DNA of 64,000 nucleotides from Alphaproteobacteria bacterium (GTDB taxonomy: Bacteria; Pseudomonadota; Alphaproteobacteria; Caulobacterales; Maricaulaceae): assembly GCA_016124675.1 (NCBI GenBank), contig WGNG01000009.1, positions 310,001-374,000 of the forward strand, given 5' to 3'. This document shows, piece by piece, positions 55,156-64,000 of this stretch (its first letter is position 1; every line of letters starts with the position of its first letter). Below the pieces are notes generated by a model. The model was given only the letters and a program-made list of their open reading frames with translations. It had not been told where the DNA came from and searched no databases. The position numbers and the translations under genes are program-made.

Positions 55156-55169
55156 AAATTACATAATTT
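55156..55169. promoter_or_regulatory. palindrome between sbtA-like and LysR genes
   Basis: aaatta-ca-taattt, a perfect 6-bp inverted repeat in an AT-rich patch midway between the divergent sbtA-like (start 55084) and LysR (start 55212) genes. A second, smaller repeat cgttc-cttt-gaacg lies at 55179-55192. One of these could be the LysR site. Confidence 0.45.
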
Positions 55170-55211
55170 GCACGTTATCGTTCCTTTGAACGGAATGATC
55201 CGGAGCGCGCC

Positions 55212-56126
55212 ATGAATTACAAGCACTTGCGCTATTTCGCCGCCGTAGCCCACGAAGGCCGCCTGACCCGCGCGGCGCAGCGCCTGAACCTGTCGCAGTC
55301 GGCCCTGTCCACACAGATCCGCCAGCTGGAGGCGCAGCTGGGCCATGAGCTGTTCGAGCGGCGCGGCCGCACCCTGGTGCTGACCGAAGCCGGGCGCGTG
55401 GCGCTGGACTATGCCGATGCGATCTTCAGCGCGGGGGAGGAGCTGGAGGCGGTGATGCGCGCGGGCGCCGGGGCGCCGCGCCGGGCCTTGCGGATCGGCG
55501 CGCTGGCGACGCTGTCGCGCAATTTCCAGATTGATCTTCTGGCGCCCGTACTGGTCCGGGGCGGGGTAGAGATTCACTTGCGGTCGGGCTCCATGGGCGA
55601 GCTCATGGCGGAGCTGGCCGCGCACAATCTTGATCTGGTGCTGGCCAACCAGGCGCCGCTGCGCGAAGCCGACAGCGTCTGGACGGTGCACACCCTGGCC
55701 GAGCAGCCGGTAAGCCTGGTGGGAACGCCGGACCGGGTTGGCGGCACCCGCGATCTGCCGGCCCTGCTGGCGGCCCATCCGCTGATCGTACCCTCGCGCC
55801 TGAGCGGCGTGCGCTCGGGATTTGACGCGCTGATGGTGCGTCTGGGACTTCGGCCGGAAATCCTGGCGGAGGTGGACGACATGGCGATGGTGCGCCTGAT
55901 GGCGCGCCAGGGCGCAGGCCTGGCGGTCGCGCCGCCCATCGTGGTGCGCGACGAGCTGGCCAGCGGCCGGCTGGTCGAGGCCGCGACCCTGCACGGCCTG
56001 ACCGAGACGTTCTGCGCCATCACGCTGGAGCGGCGCTTTCCCAATCCCCTGGTCGCCGCCATGCTGGCGCGCAAGCCCGCGCCGGCGCCGCAAGAGGGTC
56101 TTGCAGGCATTCTGTCACAGACTTAA
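55212..56126 (+). CDS. LysR-family transcription regulator
   Basis: 304 residues. The winged-helix start MNYKHLRYFAAVAHEGRLTR then SQSALSTQIRQLEAQLGHEL is the LysR HTH; a linker helix and an effector-binding domain follow (LRIGALATLSRNFQIDLLAP, GSMGELMAELAAHNLDLVLA, LVGTPDRVGG). CGGAG lies 6 bases before the ATG. Being divergent from the bicarbonate transport gene, it likely controls it, similar to CbbR/CcmR-type layouts, but the effector is not known. Confidence 0.9.
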   Translation: MNYKHLRYFAAVAHEGRLTRAAQRLNLSQSALSTQIRQLEAQLGHELFERRGRTLVLTEAGRVALDYADAIFSAGEELEAVMRAGAGAPRRALRIGALATLSRNFQIDLLAPVLVRGGVEIHLRSGSMGELMAELAAHNLDLVLANQAPLREADSVWTVHTLAEQPVSLVGTPDRVGGTRDLPALLAAHPLIVPSRLSGVRSGFDALMVRLGLRPEILAEVDDMAMVRLMARQGAGLAVAPPIVVRDELASGRLVEAATLHGLTETFCAITLERRFPNPLVAAMLARKPAPAPQEGLAGILSQT

Positions 56127-56220
56127 CTGGATTTGCGCTGCCGGCCGGCCTAATGACCGCACCGGCAATCGTCCATATAGATAGACGCGTCCGACCACGT
56201 CCCCGGGGGAATGAGCCGAC

Positions 56221-57174
56221 ATGACCGAATACGCCCTTGAGGTGAGCGGCCTGACCAAAAGCTTTGGCGGCCAGACGGCGGTGCGCGACGTGTCGTTCCG
56301 CGCCGCACGCGGCGAGATCACCGGCTTTCTGGGGCCCAATGGCGCGGGCAAGACCACCACGCTGCGCATGTCGCTGGGCGTGATCGCGCCGGATTCGGGA
56401 ACCGCGCGCCTGTTCGGCCGCGCGCCGGACGCCGCCAGCATGGACCGGGTGGGCTTCCTGCCCGAGGAACGCGGCGTCTACCGCAAGATGACCGCCGAAG
56501 CCGTGATCGTGTTCTTCGCCCGCCTGAAGGGCGTTGCGGCGGGCGAGGCGCGCCGGCGCGCGCGCGCCTATCTGGAGCGCTTTGGCCTGGCCGAGGCGGG
56601 GCGCAAGAAGATCAAGGAATTGTCCAAGGGCATGGCCCAGAAGGTCCAGATCATCGCGGCCATCGTGCACGAGCCGGACTTCATCATTCTTGACGAGCCC
56701 TTCTCCGGCCTGGATCCCGTAAACCAGTCGCTTCTCGAGCAGATCATCCGTGAACAGGCCGGGGCCGGGCGTACGGTCCTGTTCTCCACCCATGTGATGG
56801 AGCATGCCGAGCGCCTGTGCGACCGCATCATCCTGATGGCGCGCGGCCAGAAAGTCTTCGACGGCAGCGTGGAGGACGCGCTCGCCCGCGTGCCGCGCCA
56901 GATCGTGCTGGGCGCGCCGGCTGATTGCGACCTGCCGGGCGTGCTGAGCGGGTTTGGAAGGCTGGAGCGGATCGGCGAGGAAGACGGCGCGCTGCTGTGG
57001 CGCCTGGCGCTGGCGCCCGGCGCGGACGCGCAGGGCGTGCTGCGCGCGCTGGTGGATGCGGGCGTGCGCCTGACCCGGTTCGAGCCGCGCCGCGCCCATC
57101 TGCACGACGCCTTCGTCGCTTTGGTGGGCGAAGAGGCCGCCAGCCCTGCCGACACCGCCGCCGGGGAGGCCTGA
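56221..57174 (+). CDS. ABC transporter ATP-binding protein (NatA-like)
   Basis: 317 residues. Walker A FLGPNGAGKTTTLRMSLGVI, Q-loop and signature LSKGMAQKVQIIAAIV, Walker B FIILDEPFSGLDPV, and H-loop STHVMEHAERLCDRI. The C-terminal part (ALARVPRQIVLGAPADCDLP to FEPRRAHLHDAFVAL) is the extra domain typical of NatA-type sodium/antibiotic export ATPases (DUF4162-like). It starts at 56221 and the permease follows 3 bases after its stop. Substrate class: sodium, drug or lipid export; not specified by sequence. Confidence 0.9.
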   Translation: MTEYALEVSGLTKSFGGQTAVRDVSFRAARGEITGFLGPNGAGKTTTLRMSLGVIAPDSGTARLFGRAPDAASMDRVGFLPEERGVYRKMTAEAVIVFFARLKGVAAGEARRRARAYLERFGLAEAGRKKIKELSKGMAQKVQIIAAIVHEPDFIILDEPFSGLDPVNQSLLEQIIREQAGAGRTVLFSTHVMEHAERLCDRIILMARGQKVFDGSVEDALARVPRQIVLGAPADCDLPGVLSGFGRLERIGEEDGALLWRLALAPGADAQGVLRALVDAGVRLTRFEPRRAHLHDAFVALVGEEAASPADTAAGEA

Positions 57175-57177
57175 GCC

Positions 57178-58653
57178 ATGCGCGCCATCTATCTGATCGC
57201 CCGGCGGGAATACCTGTCCTACGTGGCCACCTGGGGCTTCTGGCTGTCGCTGCTGGCGGTGCCGGTATTCGCCGCCATCGGCGCCGGCGTGCCGGCCCTC
57301 ATCCAGGGCTCGCAGCCGGTGCGCTATTTTTCGGTGATCGACGAGACCGGACGCGGTGTGGACGAGATGATCCGCGCGCGCCTTGAGTCAGAGCGCCGCA
57401 TCGAGGTGCGCGACCGGCTGGAGCTGATGGCGCGCGCCAATGCGGGCGAAGCGGGCGCGCAAGCGGCGCTGGCGGCGTTCGACGCCGACCCTGACGGGCT
57501 TTCGGGCCTCGACGACGCCATCGCCGCCGCCAATCTCGGCGGCGCGCGCGGCGTGCTGGCGGCCTCATCCTCGCAGCGGGTTCTGGTCGATGCGCCGGGC
57601 GCCGGCCTTGAGGATCTGCGCCCTTACCTCACCGGCGACCGGACGGTCACGACGCCCGAAGGCGAGCGCGGCCTGTTCGCGGTCTTCGTGATTCGGCCTG
57701 CCGCGGACGGCGGGATCGCCATGGACTATGTATCGGCCAATCTCACCAGCACGGGCCTGCGCAGCGAGGTCACGGGATTCGTGCGCGACTTCCTGCGCCG
57801 CGACGCGCTGGAGACGCGCGGCCTGAGCGCGCAGGAGGCGGACGCCCTGCTCACCCTCAGCCCCGAGGTGACCACGCTGGACGCCCGGCCCGGCGCCGCG
57901 GCGGACGCCGAGGTGACCACGGCGGACCGGGCGCCCTTCGTCGTGGCCGTCATGATGGCCTTTGTGCTGTGGCTGGCCGTGTTTTCGGTCGCCAACATGC
58001 TGCTCACCAGCCTGATCGAGGAGAAGGGCGGCAAGATCATCGAAGTGCTGATGTCCACCGCGCGCTTCCAGGACATATTGATCGGCAAGCTGGCGGGGGT
58101 GGCGGCGATGTCCTTCACCCTGTTTGCCGTCTGGGGCGTGGTGGGCGGGGCCCTGAGCCTGTTCGCCGGGGCTGCCCTGTCGGGCATGGATCCGCGCATG
58201 ATGGAGGTGATCAGCGCCGTCGCCGATCCGCAGCTTCTGCTGGCGGCGATGATCTTCTTCCTGGCTGGCTATCTGATGTTCGGCGCGATCTTCCTGGCGC
58301 TGGGGTCGCTGTGCGACACGCTGCAGGACGCCCAGACCCTGATGGGTCCGGTGATCTGGATGCTGATCCTGCCGCTCCTGTTCCTGTTCTTCTCGCTGGA
58401 AGCGTCCGATTCGATGTTCGTGCGCGCCGCCAGCTGGGTGCCGCTGTGGACACCCTTCCTGATGATGGCGCGCCTGCCGTCCGATCCGCCCCTGTGGGAG
58501 ATTCTGGGTTCGGGCGCGCTGATGCTCGCCACCACGGCGCTGGTGCTGTGGGGCGCGGGGCTGGTGTTCCGCCAGGGCGCGCTGGGTCAGGCCAATGCCG
58601 ACAGCTTCAAGCGCTGGTTCCGCTTCGGCCGGGGCCGCAAGACCGCGGACTGA
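57178..58653 (+). CDS. ABC exporter permease (NatB-like)
   Basis: 491 residues. One helix at residues 20-42, a long periplasmic domain (about 55-235), then five or six more helices (VVAVMMAFVLWLAVFSVANM, GVVGGALSLFAGAALSG, LLAAMIFFLAGYLMFGAIFL). SLIEEKGGKIIEVLMSTAR is the conserved coupling helix of NatB/YhaP-type permeases. It forms the usual pair with the ATPase upstream. The exported substrate is unknown. Confidence 0.9.
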   Translation: MRAIYLIARREYLSYVATWGFWLSLLAVPVFAAIGAGVPALIQGSQPVRYFSVIDETGRGVDEMIRARLESERRIEVRDRLELMARANAGEAGAQAALAAFDADPDGLSGLDDAIAAANLGGARGVLAASSSQRVLVDAPGAGLEDLRPYLTGDRTVTTPEGERGLFAVFVIRPAADGGIAMDYVSANLTSTGLRSEVTGFVRDFLRRDALETRGLSAQEADALLTLSPEVTTLDARPGAAADAEVTTADRAPFVVAVMMAFVLWLAVFSVANMLLTSLIEEKGGKIIEVLMSTARFQDILIGKLAGVAAMSFTLFAVWGVVGGALSLFAGAALSGMDPRMMEVISAVADPQLLLAAMIFFLAGYLMFGAIFLALGSLCDTLQDAQTLMGPVIWMLILPLLFLFFSLEASDSMFVRAASWVPLWTPFLMMARLPSDPPLWEILGSGALMLATTALVLWGAGLVFRQGALGQANADSFKRWFRFGRGRKTAD

Positions 58654-58668
58654 CGCCCGCCACGAGGC

Positions 58669-59760
58669 TCAGGCGTGCTTGCGCAGGCGGCGCAGCCGGC
58701 GCCAGAAGCGTTTGCGCTCGGGCCGGGGCTGGGGCTTGAGATTGCGCACGAATTCCTCCGCGCAGGCGCGCCAGGAAAAGCCTTCCGCGTATTCACGGCA
58801 GCGCGCCCGGTCCATGGTCAGCGCCTCCAGGCAGGCCGTGCGCAGATCATCATTCACCGCGCCCGCGCCCGAGCCCGGGATGATGTCCTTGGGCCCCGGC
58901 GCGATATAGGCCGCCACCGGCGTGCCGCAGGCCATGGATTCCAGGATTACGAGGCCGAACGTGTCGGTAAAGCTGGGGAAGACCATCACGTCGGCGTCGG
59001 CGAAATAGCGCGCCAGCTCCACGCCGGACTTTGAGCCGGGGAACACCACGTCGGGATATTTGCGCTTGAGCTCCTCCAGCTGCGGCCCCGGACCCACCAC
59101 CACCTTGGCGCCAGGCAGGTCGGCTTTCAGAAACGCCTCGATATTCTTCTCCACCGCGACGCGGCCGACATAGACGAAGATCGGACCTTCCAGCCCGGCA
59201 TAGACGCTCTCGCCGTCCATATGGCGCTTGTCGGGATGGAAAAGCGCGGTATCCACGCCGCGCGTCCAGGGCGTGATATTGTTGAAGCCGCGCCGGGCGA
59301 GATCATCGCGCATGGTGGGCGTGGCCACCATCAGCCGGTTGCCGGCATTATGGAAGCGCCGCATGAAGGCATAGCCCGCCGACACCGGGATGAACGGGAA
59401 GCGCGCGTGCACATATTCGGGAAACTGGGTGTGATAGCTCGTCGAAAAGGGCAGCTTCCACGACAGGCAGATGCGCCGCGCCACATGGCCCAGCGTGCCT
59501 TCGGTGGCGATATGGATGGCTTCGGGCTCGAACGCCTTGAAGCGCGCTTCGAGATCATCGCGCGCGCCCAGCGCCAGCTTGATGTCAGGATAGGTGGGCA
59601 AGGGAATGGTGCGGAAGCCGAGGCCGGGGTGGATCACCTCCACCTCGTGGCCCATGGCCCGGCATTCCTCGACGGTGCGCGACAGGGTGCGCACCACGCC
59701 ATTGACCTGGGGCTCCCAGGCGTCGGTGACGACAAGAATCCGCAGCGGTGAATCGTCCAT
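58669..59760 (-). CDS. GT4-family glycosyltransferase
   Basis: 363 residues, GT-B fold. The N-terminal domain opens VVTDAWEPQVNGVVRTL and holds IHIATEGTLGHVARRICLSW; the C-terminal domain has YVGRVAVEKNIEAFL, VVVGPGPQLEELKRK, and the donor-site motif SFTDTFGLVILESMACGTPV (D-x7-E where E-x7-E is usual). Cytoplasmic, with a basic tail (KRFWRRLRRLRKHA) that may touch the membrane. Alphaproteobacterial relatives glycosylate lipid acceptors, and the basic tail fits a lipid substrate. ATG at 59760. Confidence 0.87.
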   Translation of the reverse strand: MDDSPLRILVVTDAWEPQVNGVVRTLSRTVEECRAMGHEVEVIHPGLGFRTIPLPTYPDIKLALGARDDLEARFKAFEPEAIHIATEGTLGHVARRICLSWKLPFSTSYHTQFPEYVHARFPFIPVSAGYAFMRRFHNAGNRLMVATPTMRDDLARRGFNNITPWTRGVDTALFHPDKRHMDGESVYAGLEGPIFVYVGRVAVEKNIEAFLKADLPGAKVVVGPGPQLEELKRKYPDVVFPGSKSGVELARYFADADVMVFPSFTDTFGLVILESMACGTPVAAYIAPGPKDIIPGSGAGAVNDDLRTACLEALTMDRARCREYAEGFSWRACAEEFVRNLKPQPRPERKRFWRRLRRLRKHA

Positions 59761-60108
59761 CAGGCAGGCTCCGGCCCTGTTGACTATGACAGGGCGCGTG
59801 TCTAGCGCGTTTTGTGCAGGAGGCGAAGCGATCCCGGCGCCGCAGGCGGCGGGTCGTGGAGGTCGGGGGATTGGGGTGGGCCGCAATGGCGGTCGCGTCG
59901 TCTCACCAGACCCCGTGGCCAGCTCCGGCCTGGAGGGCGCCGAGGGTCAGTCCTCCCCATCGTTCCATGCTGGAAGAAACCGCAAGGCGATCGCAAAGCA
60001 GAACGAGGCGGCGTGAGCGATGTCTCCGAAGGGCCGGGTCAAACCGCCGGCTTTGGTCAAGTGAGGCTGCCCTGCCGCCCCCCGGCCGGTTCGCCGCCCC
60101 GCCCGGAT
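59761..60108. other. 348-base gap without a supported gene
   Basis: GC-rich sequence with several small inverted repeats, such as ttcca-tgc-tggaa at 59963-59975 and a longer gggg...cccc element near 59875-59925. Open frames are short; a 37-codon minus-strand frame has no start support. It may carry the GT4 promoter or a structured RNA, but I can name none. Confidence 0.4.
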
Positions 60109-60759
60109 TTAGTTGATCTCTTCAGGCGCCGCAATTTCAGGCCCGCCCGCCTGGGCAGCCCCGTCCGCTGCCACGTCGCACAGCTCGGCGCGGCGCTCGC
60201 CGCGCGGGGGCAGCGTCGGGGTTTCGCCCGCCGTGCGCACCAGCACCACCACGCGCTCCACGCCATTGACGAGGGAGGCGTGGCGGGCGGCCCGCTCGCG
60301 CTCGCCCGCGTCGCGCGCAAAGCCCAGGAGGTAGACGACGCCGTCATGGGTCTCGATATTATAGTTCACCGAGCGCACGGAGCGGTCACCGGCGAGCCGG
60401 GCGCGCACGCGCTGGGTGATCCACAGATCGCCTGCCCTGTCGCGCGCGCCGCCGGCATGGCCAAGCTCGATATGGTTGGCCACCAGGCGCACCGACGGCG
60501 CTGACCAGGCCAGGCATTCGGCGTGGCGCCGGTCGGCCTCGCGCGGGGCGGCGCCCGCCAGAAGCGCGACGCCTTCGGTCACCTCCACATCGACGCCGGT
60601 CAGGTCAAAGCCCTCGGCGCGCAGCATGGCCGACTTGATGGCGAGCGAAGCGTTGGCGTCATCGAGCTGGCGGCCTGCCGAGCGCTCCTGGGTGGCGGCG
60701 CAAGCGGAGAGCGTGATGAGGCAGGCGGCGAGGATGAGGATGGGTGCGGATTTCAGCAT
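60109..60759 (-). CDS. BON-domain lipoprotein
   Basis: 216 residues. Lipoprotein signal with the lipobox in LITLSACAATQ (Cys near residue 17). Two BON domains follow: ASLAIKSAMLRAEGFDLTGV with VEVTEGVALLAGAAPREADR, and ITQRVRARLAGDRSVRSVNY with THDGVVYLLGFARDAGERER. Ends in a variable tail. Periplasmic BON lipoproteins of the OsmY/DolP type act in envelope maintenance or membrane association. Start chosen at 60759 (upstream frame lacks support). Confidence 0.85.
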   Translation of the reverse strand: MLKSAPILILAACLITLSACAATQERSAGRQLDDANASLAIKSAMLRAEGFDLTGVDVEVTEGVALLAGAAPREADRRHAECLAWSAPSVRLVANHIELGHAGGARDRAGDLWITQRVRARLAGDRSVRSVNYNIETHDGVVYLLGFARDAGERERAARHASLVNGVERVVVLVRTAGETPTLPPRGERRAELCDVAADGAAQAGGPEIAAPEEIN

Positions 60760-60860
60760 GATCAAACCTGTCAACAGGCGCCGGGCGCGCGCCCCCCGGC
60801 CCCTTCATGCCGTGTGCTTCGCCAACGCGCGGTTAACGCGGTGTTGACGGCCGCCCCGCC

Positions 60861-61250
60861 TCAGATCAGATCGCGCAGGCCCGGCGCATCGGCGTCAAAC
60901 GCCCCGGCCCGGCGGATGGGCCAGCGCCAGGGCGCAATGACGACGAGGTCATAGCGCGGCTGCAAATGGGCGAGATCGGTGCGCCGGGCCTGCCAGAGCG
61001 AGCCGGCGCGGATCAGGCGGGCGCGCTGGCGCAGGCTCACCGCCTCCAGCGCCGCATCGAGGCTGGCGCGCTCCTTGACTTCGATGAAGGCGAGCACCGG
61101 CCCGCGCCGCGCCACAAGGTCCAGCTCGCCCGCCGCCGTGCGCGCGCGCCGCGCCAGAATGCGCCAGCCGGCCAGCTGCAACCACAGCGCGGCCAGCGCC
61201 TCGGCCCGCCGGCCCCGGCGCTCGGCGGCGCGGCGGCGCGTACGGCTCAA
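60861..61250 (-). CDS. yraN: YraN/UPF0102 endonuclease-like protein
   Basis: 129 residues of the UPF0102 family, a PD-(D/E)xK-like fold: RGRRAEALAALWLQLAGWRI, then GELDLVARRGPVLAFIEVKE which supplies the Asp, Glu and Lys of the nuclease-like core. The C-terminal strand is YDLVVIAPWRWP. Role unproven but probably nucleic-acid processing. Divergent from the LpoA-like gene. In related genomes rsmI lies with them, and it is absent from this spot. Confidence 0.9.
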   Translation of the reverse strand: MSRTRRRAAERRGRRAEALAALWLQLAGWRILARRARTAAGELDLVARRGPVLAFIEVKERASLDAALEAVSLRQRARLIRAGSLWQARRTDLAHLQPRYDLVVIAPWRWPIRRAGAFDADAPGLRDLI

Positions 61251-61358
61251 AACCGCCGCTCCGCGCGCGCGGATGGTTGCCCCGCCGGGCGCGCAAGGCT
61301 AGCTTCGCGTCGCCGGGGGGACGCCGCAGGGCGGGACACACAGGATGGAACACGCATC

Positions 61359-62816
61359 ATGACATCGCCAGTCTCCATCAGCGCGCGCCTGCGGCCAAGC
61401 CTTGCCGGCGCGCTGGTCACGGCGGCCGCGCTGGCGCTGTCGGCCTGCGGCGCCACGACACCGAGCCAGCCCGTCCCGACGGGCCCGTCGCGCCCGGTGA
61501 TCGGGCAGCCGCCGGAGCCGGCCACCGCCGCTGCGGACATGAGCACGCGCGTCTACACGCCCGCCCATCTCGCCGGGCGCGAGCGCGAGATTTTGCGCGT
61601 GGCGGTGCTGCTCCCGTTCGGCGCCAGCAATGCCGGGGCCCGCAACGAGGCGACGCATCTTCTGCGCGCCGCCGAGCTTGCCCTGTTCGAGCAGGGCGAC
61701 GCGTCCATGCTGCTTCTGCCCAAGGACACCGGCGGCACGGCGCAAGGCGGGCGCGAGGCCGCCGAATCAGCCATCGCCGACGGCGCCGACCTGATCATCG
61801 GCCCGCTGTTCAGCGCCGCAGCGCAAGCCGCCGGAGAGGTCGCCCGCGCCGCCCGCGTCCCCCTGATCTCATTCTCCACCGACGCCGCCATCGCTGGCGA
61901 CGGGCTGTTCCTTCTGAGCTTCCCGCCCCAGGAAGAGGTGCGGCGCGTCACCGAATACGCTCTGGACCAGGGCGCGACACGCTTCGCCGCCATGGCGCCT
62001 GACAGCGCCTATGGCCAGCTGGCGCGCGACACCTATGCCCAGACCATCGGCGCGCGTCTGGGGTTTGACCCGCCGGTGGAGGTATCGGCGGTCGAGATGC
62101 CCGCACCCGGCAACGCCGGGCCGGGAACCGCCCCGCGCATGGTCGAGCGCAGCTTCCGCACCGGGCTGGTGGCTGCCGAAACCTATGGCGGCGACGTGGA
62201 AGCGATGACCCAGGCCGCGCGCCGCCTCGCCCGGCTGGGCGTTGAAACCCTCGACCCGCGCCGGGCGGCGGCCATGAGCGGCGCCAACTGGCGCCCCTCG
62301 CCGGGCTCGCCCTTCCAGGTCGTGCTGCTGCCCGAGGGCGGCGACCGGCTGCGCATGCTGGCGCCGGTTCTCGTCTTCGAGGATATCGACCCGCTGCTGG
62401 TCAAGTTCGTCGGCACCGGCCTGTGGCGCGATGGCAGCCTGGCGCGCGAGCCGGCGCTGGCCCATGGCTGGTTCGCCAGCGCCGATCCCGGCGCCCGCGG
62501 CCGGTTTGAGCAGGCCTATGCCAGCGTCTATGACAATGCGCCCTCGCGCCTTGCCGGTCTCGCCTATGACGCGGTGACGCTGGCGGCGCTGATCGGGCGC
62601 GAGCCGGGCGGCGGCGATGCGATGGGCCTCCTGCAGCAGCCGGGCGGCTTCTTCGGCGTTGACGGCCTGTTCCGCTTCCGCGCCGATGGCACCATCGAGC
62701 GCTCGCTGGCGGTCTACACCATCCAGGGCGGCGGCTTCCAGGTGATCTCCCCGGCGCCGGACCGGTTTGACGGCGCCCCGCCGCCGCTGCGCATGGACCG
62801 CACCGGGCCGAGCTGA
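61359..62816 (+). CDS. lpoA: LpoA-like penicillin-binding protein activator lipoprotein
   Basis: 485 residues. Lipobox LALSACG near residue 27 then a linker and a periplasmic type I binding-protein fold (ILRVAVLLPFGASNAGARNE, VPLISFSTDAAIAGDGLFLL, FAAMAPDSAYGQLARDTYAQ, GTGLWRDGSLAREPALAHGW), as in LppC/LpoA. In E. coli LpoA activates PBP1a from the outer membrane; alphaproteobacterial proteins of this group are called PBP activators by homology. It has no N-terminal TPR domain, which E. coli LpoA has. ATG at 61359. Confidence 0.82.
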   Translation: MTSPVSISARLRPSLAGALVTAAALALSACGATTPSQPVPTGPSRPVIGQPPEPATAAADMSTRVYTPAHLAGREREILRVAVLLPFGASNAGARNEATHLLRAAELALFEQGDASMLLLPKDTGGTAQGGREAAESAIADGADLIIGPLFSAAAQAAGEVARAARVPLISFSTDAAIAGDGLFLLSFPPQEEVRRVTEYALDQGATRFAAMAPDSAYGQLARDTYAQTIGARLGFDPPVEVSAVEMPAPGNAGPGTAPRMVERSFRTGLVAAETYGGDVEAMTQAARRLARLGVETLDPRRAAAMSGANWRPSPGSPFQVVLLPEGGDRLRMLAPVLVFEDIDPLLVKFVGTGLWRDGSLAREPALAHGWFASADPGARGRFEQAYASVYDNAPSRLAGLAYDAVTLAALIGREPGGGDAMGLLQQPGGFFGVDGLFRFRADGTIERSLAVYTIQGGGFQVISPAPDRFDGAPPPLRMDRTGPS

Positions 62817-62847
62817 TCGGCGCCGGGCGGGGCGCGCCAACCCGGCG

Positions 62848-63975
<1,128 letters not shown>

Positions 63976-64000
63976 GGGGTTCACAGACGCGCCTGTCCGG

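Noticed and set aside
59951-59958. tcctcccc on the plus strand as another anti-SD RNA
   Set aside because: An 8-mer is expected by chance a few times in 64 kb; no hairpin loop or promoter around it.
59761-60108. RNase P RNA, 6S RNA or SRP RNA in the gap
   Set aside because: I could not match any conserved core block of these RNAs.

Overview
The window is a GC-rich, densely packed chromosomal segment of an alphaproteobacterium. An alpha-type SspB, DUF4167, DUF4170 and DUF6065-like proteins, a TipF-like degenerate EAL protein and large TonB-dependent receptors all fit the Caulobacterales/Maricaulales/Hyphomonadaceae side of the class; this placement is an inference from gene families and no rRNA is present. 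About 60 protein genes are supported, many joined by 4-bp ATGA-type overlaps. I found no tRNA, rRNA, CRISPR array or complete insertion sequence.

Layout. 1-5.1 kb: a partial cytochrome P450, sspB plus a thioesterase, a small flagellar-like protein, a TipF-like EAL protein, a small membrane protein plus a HAD phosphatase. 5.1-11.3 kb (minus): SppA protease, then a PhoD phosphatase and a TonB-dependent receptor that has a four-repeat PHO box in front of it. 11.5-17.5 kb: rluD-like, cobT, lysC, ubiG and an exported unknown. 17.7-26.7 kb: a ribonucleotide reductase alpha gene with two NrdR boxes, a LOG protein, prfA-prmC, a DUF4167 protein, a NagZ-like enzyme and hisS. 26.9-36.3 kb: two small exported proteins; a translationally coupled minus-strand operon (PmbA/TldD protein, CysQ-like phosphatase, DUF4170, MsbA-like ABC transporter); MAPEG, DsbA-like, 2OG-oxygenase, rlmN and DUF6065-like genes.

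36.3-37.6 kb is an AT-richer islet with a HEPN-like protein and a small membrane protein. It is bracketed by a 33-bp near-perfect direct repeat and sits in the leader of a nuclease gene. 37.6-49.6 kb: nuclease, DUF2061, rph, a second TonB receptor, a PQQ-type sugar dehydrogenase, and an operon of serine hydrolase, GMC oxidoreductase and aldehyde dehydrogenase that could turn an ester into alcohol, aldehyde and acid. 49.8-53.6 kb: a divergent prephenate dehydratase domain next to an aspartate/prephenate-type aminotransferase, dps, a candidate small RNA with an anti-Shine-Dalgarno loop, a truncated DksA-like gene, DinB and DUF1499 proteins. 53.7-64 kb: a SbtA/SbtB-like bicarbonate transport pair with a divergent LysR regulator, an ABC exporter pair, a glycosyltransferase, a BON lipoprotein, yraN, an LpoA-like lipoprotein and queG.

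The signals I would follow first are the repeat-flanked islet, the CUCCUCCCC-loop small RNA, and the PHO box that ties the first receptor and probably the phosphatase to phosphate starvation.
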